Source: Myxococcales bacterium (GTDB taxonomy: Bacteria > Myxococcota_A > Polyangia > Palsa-1104). Taken from it: a DNA stretch of 10,795 nt. The notes under the pieces are model-generated. The model was given only the letters and a program-made list of their open reading frames with translations. It did no database searches and was not told the DNA's origin. This document shows positions 6,484-10,795 of the stretch, one piece after another. Within the stretch, counting starts at the first letter, position 1; every line of letters starts with the position of its first letter. The stretch covers positions 1 through 10,795 of the forward strand of contig JAHFDU010000112.1 in assembly GCA_023248835.1 (NCBI GenBank), read 5' to 3'. The translations under genes and the position numbers were made by a program.

Positions 6484-6635
6484 TCGACGAACTTTACTGT
6501 GATATCGATTCCCCGCCACGGCAAAGCAGGCGCCGACAAGGTCAACGACAACGCAGCGCAGCGAAGTCGAAGGGCACCAGCCCAAGTCCTTCGACAGGCT
6601 CAGGACGAGCGAATTTAAGATGCGATTGCCTGGCT
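6323..6635. other. Convergent intergenic region
   Basis: A 313-nt stretch between the convergent kinase and CAP-protein genes. It holds most of the inverted repeat starting at the kinase stop, the N-terminal half of a doubtful - strand membrane ORF, and a dispersed palindromic repeat near its right end. I see no RNA gene and no terminator with a T-tract. Confidence 0.6.
6560..6612. repeat. Dispersed palindromic repeat of the 'RPEPVEG' type
   Basis: GTCGAAGG at 6566-6573 and CCTTCGAC at 6588-6595 form a perfect 8-bp inverted repeat with a 14-nt loop, followed by AGGCTCAGGACGAGCG up to 6611. I recognise the CTTCGACAGGCTCAGGACGAGCG core as a widespread intergenic repeat found in many copies in unrelated bacterial genomes. 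It often gives spurious peptides containing ARPEPVEG, which is exactly what the - strand encodes here. It sits just after the stop codon of the CAP-protein gene. The recognition rests on memory of the motif; copy number in this genome is unknown. Confidence 0.6.
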
Positions 6636-8162
6636 CTAGCGTCGTTTAGCCAGCACCAACACGGCGAACAGCATCGGTACGCCGTTGCGCGCACCTTGCG
6701 CGATGCCGAGGCCAAACGTGTCCCAATTATTTTCGTACAGCGCAGTGCTGCGATCGTCGGCAAGTTCGGCAAGTAGGCCAGCGTTTTCGACCACACTGCG
6801 GGCACTGGCAAAACGGCGGCCGAGATGCGCCACCTCTTGGTTGCACAAAGCACCCGCCTCTGCAGCCGAAAGCGACCGCGCCACCCAAGCGTCGACCGTC
6901 CGCTTTGCAATCGCCGACAGATCAGAATCCACAGCAACCGGCGGCAGACCGCGCGCTTTTCGCAAAACCAAGATACGGTCGATGAGCTGCTTCGACGAGT
7001 CTCCAGTCAAACGATCGGGCGGACGCACCATCAGCTGAGTCACAATCAGTTCGCTCTCGTCGTCGAGCACCGCACCCACTCCAAGACGAGTCGCATTCGG
7101 ATCGAGCAGATTCTTGCGGTGACCAGGACTGTCCATCAGCCCGCGCTCGACCTCGGCTGGCGTGTGCTCGCGTGCGATGTTCTCGAGTACCACTGCGGCT
7201 TCAATGTGCGCGCGCCGCAGACGCTCCCCTGCGTTGCCCGACGTTGGAGAAATGTGTCCGATATAATGGTGTTCGCGCATGTCGCTCGAATGTGCGCGTG
7301 CCACCGCACTGAGATTGGCGTCGAGCGCAAGTGGCGCGACGCCAAATTGAGCGCGGTCGCGATTGATGAGTCGCGCAATTTCCGCCTCCGCATCGGCGAT
7401 CGAGCGCGGCGCGTCAGCGAAGTCCGGCCCAGAACGCGCCGCAACCGCAACTTCGTCGAACGGGGCCACCCCACAATAGAGCGGAAAATTTGCCAGCACT
7501 GCGGTGCCGAAGCGATCCTCACCCACCACTTCGATCTGAAATCGTCCGCGCAAATCGCAAACAAACCTCGACAAAAAATGATCTTTGTCGACCTGTACCG
7601 CCAGCCGTACCACCTGTCCTCGCGGCGAAGTCACAAACACTTCAGGTCGGCCGTAGGGCGCACGCAATTGGCCGGCGATCGCAGCTGTCCGTCCGAGTGG
7701 CTGCGTGCTCGCCATCAGCGCCGGCGCACTCGGAAGGACAATGAACGACTCCTCGAGCGCGACCAGCACTTCGTTCTGCAGCCCGCGCTGCCGCACCGCC
7801 ACCGCCATGCGGGAGTAGTGAGCGCCCGGGATCAATTGGCCGAGCCGGCCTTCCAACTCCTTGACCAGCGAGACGTCGTCGCCGATGTCCGCCGTGGCCA
7901 CGATCATGTGTGGCGTCGGTTCGACAATGCCCTCCCGCCAGAGCGCCGCCTGAACCATCGCGCTCGCCGGCCGCCCCGACGGCGGCAGCGAAGCAAGCAC
8001 GGTCTTGGTGGCACGTGTCAAACGTTCATCGAACACGATTCCGGTAGCGCCGAGACGGCGCGCCGACGCCACCAGCTCATTCTCCAGTCGCACCGGCAGC
8101 GTCGCATCGAGCGCGGGCAAGATCGAAAACAGCGCGCCCAAGAATACCAACAAGCCGGTCAC
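6636..8162 (-). CDS. Secreted CAP-domain (SCP/PR-1, YkwD-like) protein with a second degenerate CAP domain
   Basis: A 508-residue exported protein. Residues 1 to about 20 (MTGLLVFLGALFSILPALDA) look like a signal peptide. Residues about 150-255 form a beta-rich domain with two Cys (in FVCDLRGRF and PLYCGV), probably disulfide-bonded. Residues about 262-375 are a CAP domain: LINRDRAQFGVAPLALD, AHSSDM with H291, YIGHISP, VLENIA with E327, SPGHRKNLL with H348, and a closing LGVGAV..VTQLMV strand pair. H291, E327 and H348 match the conserved cavity residues of the family. Residues about 384-505 repeat the pattern (LRKARGLPPVAVDSDLSAIA, VVENAG, FGLGIAQG) but lack both His. Bacterial CAP proteins are extracytoplasmic; their chemistry is mostly unknown, so none is assigned. 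The GTG start overlaps the channel gene's TGA (GTGA), implying translational coupling. Confidence 0.88.
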   Translation of the reverse strand: MTGLLVFLGALFSILPALDATLPVRLENELVASARRLGATGIVFDERLTRATKTVLASLPPSGRPASAMVQAALWREGIVEPTPHMIVATADIGDDVSLVKELEGRLGQLIPGAHYSRMAVAVRQRGLQNEVLVALEESFIVLPSAPALMASTQPLGRTAAIAGQLRAPYGRPEVFVTSPRGQVVRLAVQVDKDHFLSRFVCDLRGRFQIEVVGEDRFGTAVLANFPLYCGVAPFDEVAVAARSGPDFADAPRSIADAEAEIARLINRDRAQFGVAPLALDANLSAVARAHSSDMREHHYIGHISPTSGNAGERLRRAHIEAAVVLENIAREHTPAEVERGLMDSPGHRKNLLDPNATRLGVGAVLDDESELIVTQLMVRPPDRLTGDSSKQLIDRILVLRKARGLPPVAVDSDLSAIAKRTVDAWVARSLSAAEAGALCNQEVAHLGRRFASARSVVENAGLLAELADDRSTALYENNWDTFGLGIAQGARNGVPMLFAVLVLAKRR

Positions 8163-9127
8163 CGATTGATGGGCGCTGGGCGCGCGCCGCCGACGTCAAC
8201 TTGTGCGGCGATCAGGCCGGCCACCAGCGCGCGTCGGAGATCGGCTTCGAGCGCAGCGATGTCGGCTGATCCGGCATAGCAGCTGAGTGACAACTCGATT
8301 CCAATTGACGGAAATCCGCTCACCCGTGCGTGCGGTTCGGTGAGGCGCCGCTCCGACGCGATCATCTCCATCAGCGTCAGCGCCCGCTCTACATCCGCCG
8401 CTTTGGCGATGAGCACCTTCACCTCGGCACGCGCCGGCGTTCTTAAGTTAACCACGCGAGAGTTGACCAATTCCGTGTTGGGGACGATCAGTAGATTGCT
8501 GTCAGCCATTTGGATTCTCGTCGAGCGCATGCCGATGGTGACAACCTCGCCAACTTCGCTCGAGGCCAAACGAATTCGATCGCCGGGACGAAACGGGCGA
8601 TCGACTAGCAAGGTAAAACCGGCCAGCATGTTGCCGAGCGTCTGCTGCGCCGCCAGTCCAATCGCCAACGAGCCGATGCCGAGCGCCGCCACCAGCGACG
8701 AGACATCGGTGCCGAAATGCTTGAGCACCGCGATGACGAACACCAAACCGATGGTGAGCGTCGCCACCTTGCTACCGAGCGGCACATACTCGCGCTCGAT
8801 GCGCTCGCGATCGCCGTTGTGGATGTGCGAAATCGACTGCGCCAGCAAAAATGCGATCAGCCCTGAGACCAAACGCGCCGCAACAAAGGCGGCAGCGACA
8901 AACAACAGCGACGACAACACTTGCTCGACGTGCGGGTTTAGCGGCGCAATTTGCGCTGAGGCGTAGAGGCCGGCATAGAAGAGCAGCAGCACCAATCGGC
9001 GCGCCAATGGGTTGGCGCTGCTGGCGCGAGTAGACGCGGGGCTGCGGCGCGCCCAGCGCAGCAGCAAAAGGCCAGCGACAACTGCCGGCACCAGCGTCGC
9101 GACCAAAAGCGCGATCGCCAAGGTCAC
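8159..9127 (-). CDS. MscS-family mechanosensitive ion channel
   Basis: A 322-residue small-conductance mechanosensitive channel homologue, which would release solutes when inner-membrane tension rises. Membrane segments are visible at residues about 2-25, 45-63, 70-98 and 121-139. The pore-lining helix lies at about 142-175, with the Gly/Ala-rich LGIGSLAIGLAAQQTLGNML typical of MscS TM3. The conserved DRPFRPGDRI follows, then the beta domain (GEVVTIGMRSTRIQMADSN) and LLIVPNTELVNSRVVNL, then a C-terminal alpha/beta part. Length is near that of E. coli MscS, with extra N-terminal membrane helices. The start is GTG at 9127 with no strong ribosome binding site; the frame stays open a little upstream without a better start. 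It lies 82 nt after the lipoprotein gene on the same strand and overlaps the CAP gene by 4 nt. Confidence 0.93.
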   Translation of the reverse strand: MTLAIALLVATLVPAVVAGLLLLRWARRSPASTRASSANPLARRLVLLLFYAGLYASAQIAPLNPHVEQVLSSLLFVAAAFVAARLVSGLIAFLLAQSISHIHNGDRERIEREYVPLGSKVATLTIGLVFVIAVLKHFGTDVSSLVAALGIGSLAIGLAAQQTLGNMLAGFTLLVDRPFRPGDRIRLASSEVGEVVTIGMRSTRIQMADSNLLIVPNTELVNSRVVNLRTPARAEVKVLIAKAADVERALTLMEMIASERRLTEPHARVSGFPSIGIELSLSCYAGSADIAALEADLRRALVAGLIAAQVDVGGARPAPINR

Positions 9128-9209
9128 GCGCTCGCCGCGCGCAAGGCTGTCGAGATCAGTCCAGGTGGTGGGATGAATGAGAATAGAAAGTGACAGGGGA
9201 AAGCTCGCG

Positions 9210-10532
9210 TTAATTCGGGCGCGCGATCCTCTTCAGACTCATTTTGGCCGCCGGCGCCGCCACCTTGTCGGCAGTCTTGAGCGCGTTTGCCTTGGTCGGA
9301 GCCACGCCCTTCTCGTCGCCGAACACCAGGGTGCCAAAACGATCAAGCGCGTGGAAATCGCCTACCATTGGTGGCGACCAAGCCGACGCCTCCTGCTGCC
9401 GATCTTTGGGCATATCGAGTCGGAAGAAATTCATTCGCCACTCGTTGCCCACCACCGGCGGTACGTTCTTCATGGTTTTCTCACGCCCGCGCGCAGCTTC
9501 GAGCGGCACCGCAATTTCGGCTACCCAGCCCTTGTCGACATCGCCACGATTGTCGACAGTTCCGTCGACCTTGACCGCGGTCTTCATGGCCGAATCCCAG
9601 TCGTTTTGATTCTGACGATAGGCCTGCAAATAAGAGTCAAACGTGGTGTTCTTCGGATTGACCTGCAACTCGATGTAGTTCTTGCCGTCACCGTCGGCGT
9701 CGATAAAAATCTCGACCGCCTCCTGCGTCCACAGCTTGTCGTCGTGCTTGGTCATCGTCGTCCAGATGTCTTTGTCTTCGACCTGAAACGCGACGTAGAG
9801 ATTCTTGTCGTCCCATAGCACTTTGGCCTCGGTGTGCTGGTTGGTCAGCGTGCCATCCATCGTGTGCACAAATGCGCCAGTGGTGCCGGCCTGCGCCCAC
9901 GCCACCTCGTCGAGCTTGCCGTCGAGTTTGATGGTGCCCGGCTTGACCCGGCGCACCACCAAGCTCCTGCGCTCATGCTCACCACCGCGCTCGATCGGAA
10001 GCTTGACCGAGAGCAGGCGATTTTCACCGTCGCTCGGGCCCTTGACCACCTTCATCCGCACTGGGCCCTTCCAAGCGCCGACATAGATCTCCAGGCCATT
10101 CGACGGCCAGCTCTGCGGCACGGTCATCTTCTGGATGTCGCGAATGATCTCGCCCTTCTTCCAGATGCGCAGCGGGTACTTGCCCGCGATCGGAACGTGG
10201 TCGGCATTCAGATGCGCCTTCTTGGTGTCGGGCGCCTCAAGATGAACGAACAGTTTCCAATCATCAGTGACAGGGGTGTTGACCTTCCAGTAGTGGGTCA
10301 TGTTGAAAGGCTTTCCCGGCACCACCGTGTCGGTGTCGACGTCGCAACCAAGATAGGTGAGCTTGTCCTCGAGCTCACCGTTGACCGGATGCTGCACCGT
10401 CGCTGGCGGAGCGGTCAAAATGTTGGCGCGCGCGGCCTTGAGATCCTCTTCACTCGGCATGTCGGGTGTCTGCTCGACACAGCCGGCAGCAAAAACCAGG
10501 GCGAAAAAAGCGCGGGGCGGAAAACGATACAT
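9210..10532 (-). CDS. Lipoprotein with CBM9-like domain
   Basis: A 440-residue probable lipoprotein. The start is ATG at 10532, not the upstream in-frame TTG at 10544, because GGAGGA precedes the ATG at ideal distance and overlaps that TTG. Residues 1-18 (MYRFPPRAFFALVFAAGC) are a lipoprotein signal peptide with an AAGC lipobox and lipidated C18. Residues about 58-185 form a beta-sandwich (LTYLGCDVDTDTVVPGKPF, THYWKVNTPVTDDWKLFVHL). Residues about 198-405 resemble the carbohydrate-binding family 9 / DOMON-like fold (IKLDGKLDEVAWAQA, EAKVLWDDKNLYVAFQVEDK, EAVEIFIDADGDGKNYIELQ, GWVAEIAVPLEAA). Such domains bind sugars, haem or other ligands; the ligand here is unknown. The C-terminal ~30 residues are Lys/Ala-rich and probably disordered. 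There is no catalytic domain, so this is more likely a binding or structural envelope protein. Confidence 0.88.
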   Translation of the reverse strand: MYRFPPRAFFALVFAAGCVEQTPDMPSEEDLKAARANILTAPPATVQHPVNGELEDKLTYLGCDVDTDTVVPGKPFNMTHYWKVNTPVTDDWKLFVHLEAPDTKKAHLNADHVPIAGKYPLRIWKKGEIIRDIQKMTVPQSWPSNGLEIYVGAWKGPVRMKVVKGPSDGENRLLSVKLPIERGGEHERRSLVVRRVKPGTIKLDGKLDEVAWAQAGTTGAFVHTMDGTLTNQHTEAKVLWDDKNLYVAFQVEDKDIWTTMTKHDDKLWTQEAVEIFIDADGDGKNYIELQVNPKNTTFDSYLQAYRQNQNDWDSAMKTAVKVDGTVDNRGDVDKGWVAEIAVPLEAARGREKTMKNVPPVVGNEWRMNFFRLDMPKDRQQEASAWSPPMVGDFHALDRFGTLVFGDEKGVAPTKANALKTADKVAAPAAKMSLKRIARPN

Positions 10533-10542
10533 AATTTCCTCC
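10533..10542 (-). promoter_or_regulatory. Ribosome binding site of the lipoprotein gene
   Basis: Read on the - strand this is TTGGAGGAAATTATG, giving GGAGGA with about 5 nt before the ATG at 10532-10530. It is the strongest Shine-Dalgarno in the window and decides the start codon. Confidence 0.85.
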
Positions 10543-10795
10543 AAATTCCGGTTGATTGCGAAGGCCTTTCATTAGCTGGAATCGCGGCATTTTGCAAGCG
10601 TGTCGAGCTTGTCGAGCTCTGACCGCCAATCACTTCGGGTGAGCTAAGTAATCGAAACCGATCTTGTTTTTGCCGCAAGGGTTCAGGAGCGGTTTCACGA
10701 TCAGGTTTCGATCTCATTTCTCGCTTCTTCCCATCCGGAAAAAAATCAAAACCGGACGCCAGCGGTCAGAGGCGCCGCCCGAGCCGGGCGACGAG
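10543..10795. other. Upstream region of the lipoprotein gene; no gene seen
   Basis: No convincing coding sequence. It holds a 9-nt tandem duplication (TGTCGAGCT at 10601-10609 and 10610-10618), the inverted repeat described separately, a short TCCGG/CCGGA stem around an A-rich loop (10734-10756), and a perfect 6-bp GC stem (CGCCCG 10776-10781 / CGGGCG 10785-10790). A promoter for the lipoprotein gene must lie here, but I find no clear -35/-10 pair. The best I see on the - strand is TTGCAA with GCTAAT 15 nt downstream, which is weak. Confidence 0.45.
10651..10712. repeat. Inverted repeat upstream of the lipoprotein gene
   Basis: ATCGAAACCGATC at 10651-10663 is complementary to GATCAGGTTTCGAT at 10699-10712 apart from one bulged base. 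A competing perfect 7-bp pairing joins GAAACCG (10654-10660) to CGGTTTC (10690-10696). The element lies about 120-180 nt upstream of the start codon. It could be an operator or a leader RNA fold; neither can be decided from the sequence. Confidence 0.4.

Noticed and set aside
6825..8279. 484-residue open frame on the + strand
   Set aside because: Lies antisense over the CAP and channel genes, is rich in Arg, His and Gln, and shows no domain; the - strand frames have clear family motifs.
9177..9818. 213-residue open frame on the + strand
   Set aside because: Antisense to the same lipoprotein gene, starts before its end, and has no recognisable domain.
10533..10544. TTG 10544 as start of the lipoprotein
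   Set aside because: This TTG overlaps the Shine-Dalgarno itself; ATG 10532 gives correct spacing and a normal lipoprotein signal peptide.
9834..10622. 262-residue open frame on the + strand
   Set aside because: Antisense to the CBM9-like lipoprotein gene; composition (Arg, His, Leu) is typical of a shadow frame and no motif is present.
1..10795. Defence system, prophage, integron or CRISPR content
   Set aside because: No nuclease, helicase, integrase, transposase, phage structural gene or spaced repeat array was seen; all clear genes are envelope or signalling genes.

Overview
The window looks like a chromosomal segment from a Gram-negative bacterium of the Myxococcota / deltaproteobacterial type. 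The evidence is GC-rich sequence, frequent GTG/TTG starts, an ECF sigma factor next to a FecR-like protein with TPRs, a soluble TPR-Ser/Thr kinase, and lipoprotein and outer-membrane genes. This assignment is inferred from gene content and style, not from a marker gene. No rRNA, tRNA, CRISPR array, integrase or transposase was seen.

Left arm (1-6322, all + strand). Five genes run in order. (1) The 3' part of an OmpA-type outer-membrane protein: a beta-barrel, two carboxypeptidase-regulatory-like beta-sandwiches and a peptidoglycan-binding OmpA domain. (2) A 320-residue secreted, probably barrel-forming protein of unknown function. (3) An ECF sigma factor. (4) A single-pass FecR-like/TPR protein, the likely anti-sigma or sigma regulator. 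(5) A cytoplasmic protein kinase with an N-terminal helical-repeat region. Genes 2-5 are tightly packed (ATGA overlap, 17-nt overlap, 12-nt in-frame gap) and look like one operon. Gene 1 is separated from them by a 123-nt spacer holding a striking A-A'-A repeat that can form alternative hairpins. Together they could form a signalling path from the envelope to transcription and phosphorylation. That is an inference from layout.

Convergent junction (6323-6635). The kinase and the CAP-protein gene point at each other. Between them lie a long two-part inverted repeat starting at the kinase stop codon, a possible small membrane-protein ORF on the - strand, and a copy of a widespread dispersed palindromic repeat (the 'RPEPVEG' type).

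Right arm (6636-10532, all - strand). In transcription order: a lipoprotein with a CBM9-like domain, an MscS-family mechanosensitive channel, and a secreted CAP-domain protein whose GTG start overlaps the channel's stop codon. The CAP protein appears to carry a second, degenerate CAP domain. The last 263 bases hold the upstream region of the lipoprotein gene, with a strong ribosome binding site and some inverted repeats.
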